A DNA stretch of 64,000 nucleotides from Lingula anatina (lineage: Eukaryota; Brachiopoda; Lingulata; Lingulida; Lingulidae): NCBI RefSeq assembly GCF_001039355.2, contig NW_019776157.1, positions 234,442 through 298,441 of the forward strand, written 5' to 3'. The translations under genes were made by a program, and so were the position numbers. The notes beneath the pieces were generated by a model. That model had not been told where the DNA came from, ran no database searches, and saw nothing but the letters and a program-made list of their open reading frames with translations. Shown piece by piece: positions 45,501 to 60,020 of the stretch; within the stretch, counting starts at the first letter, position 1, and the number at the start of each line of letters is the position of its first letter.

Positions 45501-48500
45501 CAATCAAGCAGATCTTTTTGCAAAACTGAACTGCCTTGGTTTTAGCCTTAAGGAAAGCAATGACAATACAGCTGAGCAAGGGTATTCCAACTAAGTGTGT
45601 CCTTCTTGAAGTTAATGTTATAGAACCATTTGTACAAAACTGTTCTGTTCTGGCCAAGTTCTTCAGGAAAGCAATGGCAATACCACCCTGCACCCTCACT
45701 CACCATTAACATAACTGATAACTGAACTGTTAACATGACTGATAACTGAACTGAGAGCTGAAGTTCCCATCGAGAGAATTCCAACATCATATTCAGCTGT
45801 CATGTCCATTTTCTATATGGTGCCATGTTACATAAGAACCTGGATTTGCCCATTACTCCTGCATATTTATGACAGGAATTGGGAGGCAGAGGCATGCAAT
45901 TGCTGAGAAACTCACATGCAGAAATTCATAATTAACATATGCATGTCCCAACATCCAGTGAGGGATGGAGATCCTGTAATATTTGTTGGCAATAAATCAG
46001 ATGTCATAATTAAGTTCTCAGATTTCTCTGGAATAAAATGCAGTTTTGAGTTGACTGAATAAGGAAATTCTTATGGTTCTTCTTATGACCTTCAAGAACA
46101 TGGCACTTCCATCTAAAATATATATATAATTTCACTTTTGGTATTTAATGAAATATTGGCATAAAAGCCTTGGTAACAACAAAGATAAGTGGTCTCTACC
46201 ATAATACCATGTCACAATTATTAGAGGTTATCACATACCAGATAATATCATTGTCAGTCATATCTTATTTAGCTAATGTTTTCAGACTAACGATCAAAAA
46301 TTAGACTGCTAAACATTCTGAGGCTGAGTTCAATTTTTCAATAGTATTAAATATATTCAAAGAGGAATAGTAATTAGTTTTATCTTAATTGCTTACCACA
46401 ATGAAATTGATCACATAGTCAATGCCACAGTGTAGCCAAATATATTATAATGATCTAATATATTTAAAAGACACACGCAACAGATGTGTGGCATGTTGGA
46501 CCCTGCACAATCCTCTAAAAAGAAGGTTAATCTCCATTGCTAAGAGAGCCCCCCCCCCCCCCCAGGAGAAGATGAGAGACCCCTGAGAAATTGCCCCTCC
46601 CTCTTTGTCACCATAGCTAAGATATATACCTGTATCCTGTGTGTGAGAGGAACAAAATCTGGGCCCCAAAATATTGAAAGTTCTACTGTACATTGGAGTT
46701 TCCAAATATATATTTTTCACATTAAATACTGCCAAATCTCTGTTACCAACCTGGTTACATATACATAAACCATGAATTTATGCAACAAATGAATAATGGG
46801 CTGTCCATTTGACATACAGTTATTTCTGTTATCCTTCAGTGCATTTAATGTATCGTATGATTCTGAAGATCTCAACAGCCAATGCTAGTTGAACCAGCTC
46901 TCAGCAATAAAATCTTTATTCTTTTAAGCATTTTATATGCCAGTTGGGAATGCATGAGTTGCTGATATCATTCAGGAAGAATATCTGTAATGAGCACTCG
47001 TTACATTTATTTTTAGATTTTCTTGTACTCTGCCTGGCTCCGAGCTATTTGTTTCATGCAGAAAAAACAGTGATGGTGTCAATTACACTGCATGTGAGCC
47101 CCAGAAAATAGCTCGGAAGTGCCTTCTTTCTGATCATATCACACAACATACTAAATGAAACACCATGAAGCACTGTAGAGTTCCCATAACCTTACTCAAC
47201 AGATAAAAGCTATCTTTTCTCATTGAAATCTCTTTGAAGCATGTATCAGTTTGGTTTGATCTAAAGATCTGAAAGATGAAAGATGTCAAAGATGCGTACT
47301 TTACCCACATCCAGTGTTTCACAACTTTCTCACTATTACTCTAAACAACCATGCAGCTTTTGAAATTTGTTACCTTAAATACATACATACATTAACTTAT
47401 CATATTACTTTTAACTTAATGGCATTCAGATTTTAATTGTTTCAGAATGATATTTTGCTATTAATATATGAATTGCCATTTTCTACGATGTTAGAAGCTA
47501 TTTTTGATCTTTTAACAAGAACTGAGAATTTAATACACAATGCTTCAGCTATTATTTGGGCAAAACTGTGGAACTATACTAAAGACAAATTGTAAAACTG
47601 TAGCAGATACTAATGTTCTATACAATGTGCTGATTATCATTATCCTACCTTACAGTACAAGGAGTGTTTCTGCCTCAGATTCTTTCACTGAACTGTTTTT
47701 TTTATCCAGTATCATGCACTGCTGGATACGAGACACACCCAGAGATCTTATTCTAGGTTGCAAGTGGCTACAACAGTAGGTTTCCTGGACATAAACTCAC
47801 TTATAAATGACTTGTGCTAAAAAAATAACTTAATTTTTGTATCCAACTTATTTGCAGCTCACCAGCCAACCATTAGCACACTTCCAATTTCACAAATTAA
47901 TAAACTCTTAATTCAGTGAAGAACCCCCTTACAACTTGTCATTCATAACCTTATAATAGACTCATAACTTGCCCATCAGCTCCTTCATCCTGATTTGCCA
48001 ATACTATTCCCCTCTTGTACTAAACTCAGATCTTCCATTCATCAGTTTTTCCAGTACTGCAGCAAACTGCACTGAGAAGTCTGCTATCTAGTTTGTGGCC
48101 AGGCGGCAGACTCAACAGACAAGGCTATTACAGAGATAGGACAGAAACCCAATAGGTGCTCCTGATTGTTTACATACAAAACCACCAAGAACCAGAATAA
48201 ATAAATTGCCCAATGTCAGGGGGCCTATTACCCAATGGAACCACATTTTTGACCACAATTAGCCAAAGTTCTGTCCTCTTCACTTCACTTTTGACAGACC
48301 TGTGCCCTGGAGCAGAGACTCAAAGGATTGGAAACTTGATAAGTTGTTTCTGAAACCACAATTAGTTCCTGTTCTGAATACTCAAATGTTATCTTTGCAT
48401 GTTTTTACCTGCAAAAAGGGGATACACTGAGAGAGTTGGGCCCAGAGGTTGAAATTGATGTGGATAAGCATCATTTTCCAAAACAATTTGTTCAGATTTA

Positions 48501-48881
48501 TGTTTTTTTAAGCGGTATCTGGTTACCAGCTGCCTTGAACTTTGCTTGGAACTTTCTCTGAATTTTTTTTCGAGTATATGTACTATAACTATTACAAACT
48601 AACACACACACTTTACCAACACCCCCTCACACATTGTAATAATTTTTTTCCAAAGGAAACAACTATAACCCCCCCCCCCACACACACACACACACACACA
48701 AACACACAATGCCATTCATTTCTGGCAGATCTGAACATTTTACAGGAAACAACTACAAAATGCCCCCTACCAACCAAACCCCTTCCCCTGGCCCTCTTCA
48801 GAAGCTTTATTATGGTATAGTGTACTCATAAACTGAATCAGCAACTCTGATACAGCCTAAGATGACTTTACTTGTCTTAAG
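39518..48881. other. Long non-genic stretch upstream of CPED1 exon 1
   Basis: Should hold the CPED1 promoter and leader, but no element can be named. At 40709-40974 there is a less AT-rich frame open on both strands with no family match. At 45480-45690 an internal repeat encodes AIAFLKN- and VIAFLKA-type peptides twice on the minus strand. Poly-C runs occur near 42940 and 46551. No gene can be supported. Confidence 0.4.
48671..48708. repeat. (CA)n-rich tract after a poly-C run
   Basis: Short imperfect CA microsatellite. Confidence 0.85.
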
Positions 48882-49118
48882 GTGTGCTCACAATTAGTCT
48901 ATCGTACTACTCAGATCTACCCAACTCCATGCATATGGGGACTCTTGCTGAATACAATCAAATTGACAGATTATATATCCTCGTCTTGTTTCCAATCACT
49001 TTTCTGCATTCTACTCAAGGCTAGGAGGTATCTTGTAATCTGAATGCATTCAGCAAGAGTTCCCAAGGAGTTAGCTCGAACTATTCAGTATGGCAGTTTT
49101 ATTGTTAATGCACCCACA
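48882..49118. mobile_element. Palindromic MITE, subfamily C copy
   Basis: About 235 bp. The left arm has GGGGACTCTTGCTGAATACA and the right arm the complement of GGGAACTCTTGCTGAATGCA; outer ends TGTGCTCACAAT and TGCATTAACAAT are also inverted relatives. Confidence 0.8.
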
Positions 49119-49314
49119 TGCCTTTTTTCCCTGTCCACATGGTAGGACATTAACCAGTCCATGGTTTTATTTTTTGTGGGAGTTTAAAGTGCTCTGTGGT
49201 GCCATGTATATTGGTTTGTTAGGCATTGCATTGATCCTGTTTTGGGACTTAATTCTGAGTTCCTAGTTAAGGCGTGTTTAGACAGGGCTATTTTGGATTG
49301 GATATTGGCCTTAC

Positions 49315-49625
49315 TTTTGTCATCAGATTACGTATACAGCGACACGCAATGTTATCTGGCCATGACACAGATCCACTTCTTGCAACAAACATCTGAAAGC
49401 AGTTTCCAATTGTTAAACAGTGCACTTGGTACCCAGAATACATAAAGTGTTCTTGAGAAGGTGTCTCATTTCTGGTGAAATTGAACTGAGATTGAAGACC
49501 ATCATGGTCACATATACCAGTGAGTCTTCCACACCTGTACACCTATAGAGTACCTTGGCCTTCGTGCCAACTGGACACTCTTCTTTACAATCATCACTCC
49601 TATACAACAGATACAATTTCTAGTC
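49315..49625 (-). pseudogene. Possible decayed Cys-rich exon
   Basis: On the minus strand the segment has a strong acceptor (TCTTCTTTTCAG) and a GTAAGG donor. A Cys-rich frame with DDCKEECPVGTKAKVLYRC runs to an imperfect 8-bp tandem repeat (ACACCTGT at 49531-49544, plus strand). It continues after this shift as GRLTGICDHDG...FNFTRNET...CRCIRNLMTK. A TAG also falls in the second codon after the acceptor. It looks like an extracellular domain exon with a frameshift and a stop, but I do not recognise the family, and chance cannot be excluded. Confidence 0.3.
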
Positions 49626-49670
49626 CTGAAAAGAAGACAGTGAGTGCACACTGGGTAGGACTTAAAGACT

Positions 49671-49919
49671 GAGTTCCCATACCTAGATTGATCTCATAGG
49701 ATCGATTCATTTCCAAGGGGTTTCTCATTAAATTGCTTTCAGCTTAAGCAGTTTATATGTCTGGCACACCTATTGAAGCTGCTAAATGATAATTAATTAC
49801 CCCCTTGCAGCTTTAGTAGGCATGACAGACATCTAAGCTGCTTTACTTGATTGCAATTTAGCGAGAATCCCCTTGGAGATAGATCGATCCAAAGTTGGTA
49901 CGACAGGGCCTGGGAATGG
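49671..49919. mobile_element. Palindromic MITE, subfamily B copy
   Basis: About 249 bp with left end GTTCCCATACCTAGATTGAT and right end CCTGGGAAT. Its interior matches the copy at 1371-1616 (TTGAAGCTGCTAAAT-like arm, then a TTACCCCCTT block). Confidence 0.75.
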
Positions 49920-52900
49920 TCCCACAGTCACTACCAAGTAGGATGATGCACCAGGCTGAGTTGTGGTGTGTATAAGTCCGCTAATTTGAGAGAGCTGAAC
50001 AGGCTACTGTAATAAAAAATCCCTTGGGATTTAAATGCATTTAACTAAATGTTACAACTAAAAGCTTTAAAAACACAAGAAAGGCAGAGACGAAAATACT
50101 CACACTTTAAACACAAACAAAAAATTGAAGCATACACTTGGGAAAACTGAAGTAAAGCATTAATTGTGACTCCAGTGTCCCCGGTAATTAAGAACTTAGG
50201 AAGATGGCATAGAATAGCTGCCATTTCTTTATATAAACATTTTATCTGCAAATTTACCTCCCTATTTTGACTGCATATCTGAATGAATAATGGTGTCAAA
50301 TAATACTAATAATAATTATTATTATTATTATTATATTGATTTCTTAAAAGTTGTGGTCTGTGCTCATCTCAGCAATGATGTGTGTATATTGGGTAGAGGT
50401 GCCATCTGTGTTTTAAATCTCAAGACCCATATACCTGATTAACAATGACAAAGTTTTAGGATCTGGTTCTCTATGGTTGGAAACAACTGCAAGAACTCAG
50501 TGGCTTTTTTTTTCTTCAAAAAGCTAATGGTTTAGCATCTAAACACAAACTACCAACAGCACTTATTGGAGGCATGAATACAATCAAGATAACCATTATA
50601 CCCCACTTTATACACGTAATCACTTAAATTTGAAAAAGAAATAAAATTTAAGGAAGCAAAACACATTTTTGACTATTTTTTAAGCCTCACCTTTCAAATT
50701 ATCACGATGCCATAATTTCCCCAAGTCATAAGTTAATATGTTTAACTCTCACTTGCAAAAGGCTAATACCACTACACACAGTTCTTTAGGCCCGCCAATC
50801 AGTGAAATCCATCCAGTGCCAATCCTGATTGGCTAATACTGTAACTTCTCCCCATCCACGGTTATTTTCTGTATAAATTTCGGAAATTAAAAGTGCACAT
50901 AAATGTCTTCCATGAATGGCTTCAGTCAGTTTTTTTTTCTGATAAAATCTCTACTGGTCAGTTCCTTCGCTGGTCAGTAATGAGTGTATATCCTGAGTTA
51001 CCACTACTACAACTTTCACTGAGAGCCCCCACATGGTTTTCATTTCAGATAATTACTGGCATATGGTGGAGGTCAGGGGTCACATTTAGCGGTCAAGGTG
51101 TGAATTCCTGCCTAACTAGAGTCTGTCCAACAATTTGAAACAATTCAGGTCTGTCAGGTGTGTTGAGTCAAGAATATTTTACACCCAAGAATTGTTCCAA
51201 TTTGAATTTATTAGTTAACCTTATGGGCAGTTGGGATATCCAATCAGTTTACTTGACAACACAATATTGGGTGATATAAAGTCTTACCAGGCCATGTCTG
51301 GACAGACATGAAGATCCTAGGTGTGATTTTCTATCTAACTACCCAACTACAGCCTGTCTGATCAGACAGTTTCACATTCCACATACCATTTGAGAAATTT
51401 AGTCTCGTTCAGCTGGACATCAGCTGTCTGAGAGGGTTGAGAGGTTATAGAGGACATTCATAGTTGTTTATGAGGCAGTGTTCTTTCTTTCTTTCTTTTT
51501 TTCCCAAAAATCTTTGACAGCAGAATTCCTAAAAAATCTGAGAAGAAAATATAAACTGCCTTGTTCTTTACACCACCACCACCAAAATGCTGAAAAAGTG
51601 ATTTGGAGCTGAATATATCAGATAAACTTCGACTGGCAGTACCTCACACAATCAGGAGGCAGTGTTTGAGATTATTAAAATTCTGACTAGGCGATATCCA
51701 TAAGAGAGATTGGGAAGGCATTTTGTACTGAGAGAGGAATATTCAAATTCAGCAAATGCGATTCATACACAGCTAGATAATAAGCTGGTTTTGACTACAA
51801 AAATCAAATTTGAGTACTTGGATGTTTTTCATGAATTGGTGAATCAGGTTTCAATGTTCTGACCACCCATGAGAACACAAATGTTTCTTCATCATAGACA
51901 GAAAACAAAATATTTTGGGGTCTCTTAATTCAACTATGCCATGTGAGAACTTTTACCAGTCAGAAAGAAGAGTACAGATAATGTTTTATCAAAGATTCAT
52001 AGAAAACTTGTTAAACAAACATTTAGCACTTGCCCATCTTATGACAATAACAGATAACCTCTCATGGACGAAAAAAAGCATCACAGTGGGATTACTTTTC
52101 AATTCAAGTTCACTGAGTGCAGTCATTGTATCATGCAAACAGCCAACTCTTATCTGCAAGATTTCCTGCTTTTACAAAATGTTATCCAAGCAGAACATGT
52201 TTATCTAAATCTGCCCTTCTCCCTTCTGTGTATACAAACTTTGCTACTGCACAACGACTCTCACAGAAACTGACATTTCCAAAACTTCTATATGCAGAAA
52301 CTTGTGATCTTTTTTGTGACTCTACTACAGCAGAATGTATACATTGGTTTCTTGCACCAGCTGTAGTCAATCCCTTTTCTTTACAACATGCTGTGAGATA
52401 AACTGCAGACCCATCTTCTCTGTCAACTCTGCGAGTTGCAATCCCCCCTCCCCCCTTGAAATACAAAATGATAATAAATGAATAAGAAGTTTTTATGCAC
52501 CACAAATTTTTTGTTGAAAATCAATATCATTTGTCAAACTGTGAGTATGTTAAAATTTAATATCTTTGAAACAGTTTTCCATTACATAAAGGATAAAATT
52601 ACTTCTTCCATGATGCAACTTGTTCTTAGATTCTATAGTGATAATTTTGAGCACCTGGTCAAACACTCTTAACTGTTTCCACTTCATTTTGACTGACATT
52701 TTCAAATGTTCCAGCATCTCCCCGAAGGGGCTTAAAGATTTGGGGCAAAAATAGGAAAAACACGACCAAATCTGTTTACAACAAGCACCACAAACTAAGC
52801 AGCAGGGATCCAGTACAAAATGATAAGCAAATTATCTGATCACATCAGAAACATCTGCTGCTAATTGCCTTAGACTTATTAATCCTCCCAGTAGTGACAA

Positions 52901-54195
52901 ACTTTCCACACTGTATATTTTTCAAAATGTCTATAAAAGCAAGCACCTGCCAGAATAAACCCTTCCTGCTGACTCGCTGGCAACTGCAATTAAAAGGAAT
53001 CTGGAATTATATCATACTCTACTTCAATCCTCTCTCTTTCTTTCAAACATGCATGGCAAAAACAAACTTTCACAGGTTATCCAAAAACATACATTTCAAC
53101 AAACACAGTGGGTTTATGGCAAGAATCAATGCATAAATACTATATACAAATGTCAAGGGTTCTACTTCTACAAAACTTGGATTCAACATAATTACAAGGT
53201 AAGTTGGATCCTAGTACCAAACAATCCTACTGAATTCACTTGAGATATTAAATATATTACAAGGCAAAATTACACTGAAATTATTTCATCTTCAGTGATG
53301 CCGCCACACCCCTTTCCCAGAGCCATTAAATATCTTTCACAATTATCCAATTGTTTTTCTGTTGGAAATAATTGTTACCTTTGGTCAATCAATAGTAATA
53401 ACCAAACTCTCTGTGCAGGGAACATTTGATTTAGGCAATATTCCTCTACAATAAATATTTCAGAACCTTGAATTTGTAATGGCCTTTCCATTATAAGTCC
53501 CCTGAAACAAATGTTCAAAAAATGTGAAATTTCCCCAAATTCCTCATGACCATCAACTAACTGAAAAAATTGTGGAGGAAAATTGTGATTTTATAGATTT
53601 CCCTTTGAAATAAATTTCAAGGGTTTTCTGACATACTGATTCATCAGAGACTAGAATCTGGCTTCAATAAAATGACAAGAATCAATGCCAATTATACCAG
53701 TCAGGAAGAATGTTTATGGAGATCTAGATGAAATCTCTAGACCAGAAGGGGAAATGTTGCTGTCAGATGACAGGAAAGATTAGAATTAGAAAGGGGGCAT
53801 TTTATGTAACAAGGCCAGACGTGGACAATTTTTGCACTTAAATGAGGAAATGAAAAATGTGGGAAGCGAGTGATAAAATATCAAATGAAAATAAAGATTC
53901 CCATTGATGTATTTCCTCCCAATCTACGAAGACATATCTGCACAGAAAGCATTTATTTTATATTAACAATATCCAAGACAATAACAAAATATTGCCAAAA
54001 CTCTTTCATCCAGAACTATTCCAAATCACTTCATATGCAAAACACATATATACTGGAATAATTCCAGACAGTATCTGATTTTACTCACCTCCTTGTAAAA
54101 TGGTTGGGATCACATTGTTCAAGTTACTTCAACAGATAACTAGAGAATAACTTGCCCTTATCACTGCCTTAAACTAAGCCTTGAATTATTTACAG
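49920..54195. other. Non-genic stretch
   Basis: AT-rich, with an ATT run at 50308-50332 and only short chance frames. An exon-like piece with a GTAAGT donor at about 53200 encodes no recognisable peptide. Confidence 0.4.
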
Positions 54196-54297
54196 ATATC
54201 TCCTTCTCTTAGTCTGCAGCTGAAGTTGCTAAGACATCAGGAGGATCCAGTGGACTTTAGTGCAGAAAGTACGGAAAGCATGGGCGAGTTTAAAAAG
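54196..54297 (+). CDS. Putative internal exon of an unidentified plus-strand gene
   Basis: Bounded by a TTTACAG acceptor and a GTAAGA donor, with 34 open codons: LKLLRHQEDPVDFSAESTES, then MGEFKK. Its richness in acidic and polar residues differs from the AT-rich surroundings. It can join in phase 0 to the candidates at 59891-59944 and 60822-60854. I do not recognise the protein. Confidence 0.35.
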
Positions 54298-56696
54298 GTA
54301 AGAGAAACCGCACCATGAAATCTATACAGGTAATCCACAGTGATCCTTATTGCATTTACTACACTACAAATTCAAGAACCTGGTCTGTTTACATTCACAA
54401 CTGAAAGTTAATTTGGCAGAACATCCCACAAGCAGGCCTGCTCAGTCTCTCGTGTTTAAACTGAGCAACTTTGTCAGATTTCTCCTCCCATTACACAATC
54501 TTCTCTAACGCAATTATCTTAACTCTGAACACAACAGGGCACAATCATGATGACAAAATCACCAACACTGCATTTTGGATGCAGTGGAATGTAAGTGCCA
54601 ACATCACTGTGCCAGAATTTCTGCACATTTCTTATCATGTTATTTATAACAACATTTACCACTATGAGGACATTAAGCTCCATATCAACTAAAACTGATT
54701 TTGGGGCATGGCAAGCAAGAACACATTTTGATTGCAATTAAATGTCTAAGTGATGTATGAGTGCCAATTGAAATTCATTAATCACCCTTCTCATTATGCA
54801 GACTACTTAACACAAATACAAGGTAGTTAGTTCATGGTTGCTATCAGGCATCAGGTTTAAGGGCTTCTCTTTTTTTAATGTCCAGTTTTGTTGAACAGCC
54901 CCCTATCTCTTCTCTACCACAATGACCTCAAGTCACATCATGTCACAATCACAAAGAAACACATTCACAAACTCAGGACCTGGTCAACCTCTAATCTGCT
55001 AATGTCTGTCATTTTTTTCTTGCGTGTGTGTTGTGATACACTAGAATCTTTCCCAGTGAAACCAAAAACTCTCGTTTTTCATACACGCTTACAGCTTGTA
55101 TAGCAACTTTGTAGGTTTATGGAAAGTATTTTAGCCATGCAGTAATTATAATGGGGGTTTCCTGTGGAAAATTGATCTGCCATCATCTTAATCACGAACC
55201 TATCTTACTACTTACAAATAATGAAAAATTTTAATGGCAAAGTACCTTGTTCAAATTAGTAACAGCCTTTGTTGAATAAACCTCTTCCCTAAGCTATCCT
55301 AGACCAGAACATTTAAATTTCTCTTAGAGCACACCCACCCACAACCATCCTTCCACGTCTGACCTTTTTTAAGTGGTCAGGGCCATGGACTTACCAAACC
55401 ACCTCAGGCAGTGGTTATCCATAATGAATGAACTATTCACTTCTGGCCCCTTGGGCTTAAGGCTATTTCACACCTTTGTATTCCACAAGCTGAAATAAGT
55501 GGTACTCAATACATCTTTTTTAATATGATAATAGACTTTCTTCACACATATTTTATTGACTTCAAGGCACTTACTGTGCAAAAATCTGATTGCAATACTT
55601 TGTATGTTGATCATTATCCAGAACCACTAGAGACAATCTTAGAATTGTATAAGTCATCTTTGTTAAACTTTGACTCACAAGATTATTATCAACAAATATA
55701 ATTTAGGAAAAGTGTCATACACTGGATTAAGTGATTAATCATTACAGTTCTGCTCAATTTCATTTGGAGAAGATCTGAATATGGAGTTTTAGCATGTCTG
55801 TTTTTCTTATCACTAATGTGAGCTCCTGCTGCATATCCCAAACTTTTTTTTTATCTCTTCACTAGGAACTGAGAAATAAATTAATGTTCACTTCATAGAA
55901 AAAATCACTTGGGGATACTATTGTAATATATCATGTACATTGTAAACCATTTGGCCAGCTTTCACCCAGGTCTCTCATTATTTTTATATTGGTTCTTTCT
56001 TTTACTTGACTATTAACTATTTTCAATATGGCAGAAGATACAGAGAACTGCACTGACAAACAGGACACAAAAGTAAAAATTACTAATCTACATTACCAGT
56101 ATATACAGTTCTACCTATATATCTTTACTTATAAATACAGACACCTTGTAACAAAGCAACCAGTCTTTTTCTGGTGCTATAATTGTCAACTGCACAAATT
56201 TGATGCCAGTATCAAATATGAACTGAGCCACACAATCTCCAAAATAAAAAAAAAATTAACAAATCTATCAATGAATGATTATAAATAAAATTCCTTTCAG
56301 CAACTTACCTCAAAATGTTACTACAGGTTGCACTCCTGCCTTAAGACTGGACAAATTGTCACAAAAAGCCCACACCAGGAATCAGGCACACACACACACA
56401 AACTCTATAGCTGACACAGCTCAGTGATTCTTATTATGTGTGAGCTTTAATTAACCTGTACGGAGAGGTAACAGAAGAGGGTGGGCCTACAATTATCTTT
56501 AGATCTTAACAGTGTCCTGTATCTAATTAACCCCTAATAATTACCCCTCTCACGGCTGAGGGAAATGCCCTCTTCCTGTGCTGCCATGGGGGTTAGGGGT
56601 AGGGGAGGATGGGCCTCCTACTAAATGATCTGTACAAGTGTTTCCTGGGCTGAGCTGACTCAACAACATTTTGTTTTTGAGAATTAACTCATTGAC
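54298..56696. other. Non-genic stretch
   Basis: No gene or repeat recognised. Confidence 0.4.
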
Positions 56697-56903
56697 CCCA
56701 TTTCCAGAGATTAGATCGATCTACTTTAGATCGACCTAACTCCCTGGGGGTTCATGCTAAATAGCTGTCAGCCAAGCGGACACGAAAGTTAATTACCCCC
56801 TTACAGCTTGTAGTAGGCGGGACGGACATTAAAGCCGGATTATCTGACAGTAATCTAGTGAGACTCCCCGCAGGGATAGATCGATCTAAAAGCTCCGAGA
56901 ATA
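56697..56903 (-). mobile_element. Palindromic MITE, subfamily A copy
   Basis: About 207 bp in the same orientation as the 8273 copy and close to it throughout. Imperfect flanking repeats around CATTG (56690-56694 and 56907-56911) may be the remains of a target duplication. Confidence 0.85.
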
Positions 56904-57445
56904 CAGCCATTGTTATTGTAAACCAACCTTAAGAGTAAACTGGTTTGCTTATCTATTGCCTAAGGAGATGAGCAAGGTAGATAAAGGAAGATGACAAAAG
57001 GATTCTGAGGGGTGGGGCTTCATTAGGTGTCCTCATTTATTATAGGTGAGAACAGATGTGAGAATACATTTGGGAGGATGGGGACATATCAAAGATAGAC
57101 GTAAAATTTTTTAGTCTAACAGTTTGAAAAGCTCCTCTAGTTATTTCTGAAGATGACCTTAATATAACATTGCAAGGGACATTCAAAATGGGGTATTTTG
57201 ACTTCTGAAACAACTCTGAAGAAGTGTTAGTCACCCTGGAAGACTAAATGATTGCATGGCCCTAGTCCATACAAGTGTTATATATATCACTGAATATACT
57301 AGTATAAGCAACATTACTAGGCATTTCAAAATACAAAATATTCCCTTAAGAATATAATCATTGATTTCTAGCGAAAAGAATTCAATAATAAGTATTTTAA
57401 AACGTCATAATTCAATATTACTCGACTTTTTTATAGCAGTGCTGA

Positions 57446-57487
<42 letters not shown>

Positions 57488-59890
57488 GTAAATAAATAAA
57501 AGACCAAAAATATTTGATGCCTTTCTACCTGTAGAAACTGCTTTGCCCCATTCTCACAGAACACCTCCCCAGCTTTGATATACATGTAATTATTCCATTC
57601 CTTTCTTTTGTAATGTTTCCTTTCATATAAAAAGATGGTTTCATTCCTTAAAGGACAATTTTTCCTCCCATCAGTGTTGTTTCTCATTACCAATATCAAT
57701 ATTCACAAATTGTCTGCTTTGTTGGCTTCTTATGTTCTTATTTTAATCGATTTTCTTTGCCTCTTGAGTAAAATCTCCAGCCTTGAGGGAGACCATTGTA
57801 ACCAGCTTCATGGAGAATAAAAAGTCAATTTTCTTGAAGATTAATTCTCTGTTTGAGATGGATCTTTTTTATCTCGCTTTATTTGCTTAGAAATAGTTCC
57901 AATTATTTTAGTTAATAGTGTGCACACCATGAGAAAATAGGGGAACAATAATGGAAATTGCCTCAATACAATTTTCACGTTTTCAAACCTGATACCCTTT
58001 TTTTTTTTACTTAAAAATTGATTTCTGGACTTGTCCATTGATGGATTGAGTTAAGATGGGTGTGAATGCCCTGAAAAATACAGCAAACTTAATAGACACT
58101 TGTGCCTCTCTTTGTATATGAATTCGGTTTGATTTCTGTCAGATTATAGGAAACCTGCTTACAGTGGTGGCAATAATGAACTTGACTTTTCCATTTCGTT
58201 ACTACAATATGGAATAATTCTATTGACTTTCTGTTCAGGCTACATCTCCTGGAATGCACTTGATTTGATATATCTTGGCACAGGGCACTGGGAGTAGGTG
58301 TACTCCTACGATAAAACAACTTTTTAAAAATTAATCTCAATTCTTTTATAAGCCCATGGCCAGCAACTTTAAAGGGGGNAGGTTCTTTTCTAAAAAAATA
58401 TGGACCTTTTTATCACGTAAGTCCACTAACATTCAATAAAAAGGATTTAATTTGAGAAATGGCAAAGAAACCAGATCATTTTTTGATTCTGTGTATGGAC
58501 GACTTTTTCCTGCCAAAATTGCAATTCTTTTGAATACCCCCAGCCTAGCTGCCCATATAAGCCCATTTCACCATAAAAAGAGATATCCTTTATTATGTCA
58601 TTTAAACCAAGAAAAGAACAAAATTAATCAATCCACATATCTTTAAAAATCTGAAACAGAAGTGCCTATGCATAACATCACTTACTATAAATTCATATTC
58701 TTCATTTGAATATTGCCACTGATCAGCTTTACAATGCCAATTGCCAATGCTTTGTAACCAATATACAAGAACACGTTGTTTCTGCCAAGGACAAATCACG
58801 AACCAAACCAAGAGTTCTTGTCCAAGCCAATTAGGGCAATATACCAGTGTGCCTACATGTACAACCATGTGGGTAATCTAATTACACTGCAGTGTTGCTC
58901 TCTGATATGCATAGCACTGGTCCTTGAGGAGAATGGAGATTTCTTGCTTAATATGCCTGGTTTACAAAAGCTTTTAAGCTTTTAAAGCACTCACCGGCTT
59001 AATATCAAATTTTAGTTTTAGGGAGTTATAAAAATTTTCTTCACAGTTCACACAGTTGGAGTTTGGGGTGTTGGGGTGCATTCAGTCCAACGCCACAAGT
59101 ACTGTTGTGATTCACATATTTCATGATTCGCATATTTCAAACACTTTGTCTACAACAAAATTAAAGAAAAAACAAGGTTCAAAATTTTAGTTCAATGAAA
59201 ACATAAATTCTGACATAAACTGAACTCAATTTCCACATTTCTTAGTCATCTTTTATGCTTTTTACAAAACAATTGAATATAGGTCTACAAATAATAAATT
59301 CCATTCAAATTTAGTGAGTAATTACAGTACTCATTCCTGTATTTTAAAATTGTTCATCCTATCCAACTGTAATTGTGCGTTGTCTTCTGCAGTTATTTGT
59401 TTACTTCAACAGAAAACACAAAAAGGTCCAGCACCATCTTGGATGCGAACCTATACCAATTTAATCCTTATTCCATTAAAAATAATGAAGGCTAATTTGA
59501 GTTTTTGTTAACTTGTTGAGAAATAAAACACTTAAATGATTTTTGAGTTCTTAGAAGGAAAGGCCATGTTTACTTTTCAGTTATACATACACTGATAGAA
59601 CAAATTCACTGGGCTTGGTGGCACCAGGCATACCATGCATAAGATTACCTGCAAACTTGCTTCGCCCCACATTTTCCAAAATCTTATTTTTACAGGGTTT
59701 ATTATTTCCAATCACCCAGAAAAACAGGCTTCTTGATACTAACCCAACTTCTTTCATTAATTTTTTTTTTCAGATAAATAAATAAGCTAAATGTTCCTAA
59801 GGTTTTTAGCAGCCTACCTTAACTTTTAGACTTCAACTCAAACATATAAGATAATTAAACTGCACTTCATTTCTTGGACTTCTATGCCAG
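56904..59890. other. Non-genic stretch
   Basis: Includes an (AAT)n microsatellite at 57447-57486 and an N at 58379. No coding exon is supported. Confidence 0.4.
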
Positions 59891-59944
59891 GTGAAGAAAG
59901 CAACAAGTGCAGGAAATGACCATCAGAGGGGTGACCACACCAAG
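59891..59944 (+). CDS. Putative 54-nt exon of an unidentified plus-strand gene
   Basis: Eighteen codons (VKKATSAGNDHQRGDHTK) between a TTCTATGCCAG acceptor and a weaker GTATCC donor, phase 0. The donor overlaps a local imperfect repeat of ACACCAAGGT, so this may be chance. Confidence 0.2.
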
Positions 59945-60020
59945 GTATCCACACCAAGGTGACCACATCAAGGCATTTCGGTGCTAATTTGAGTTAACTG
60001 TTGCCAGACATGCAACTGTC

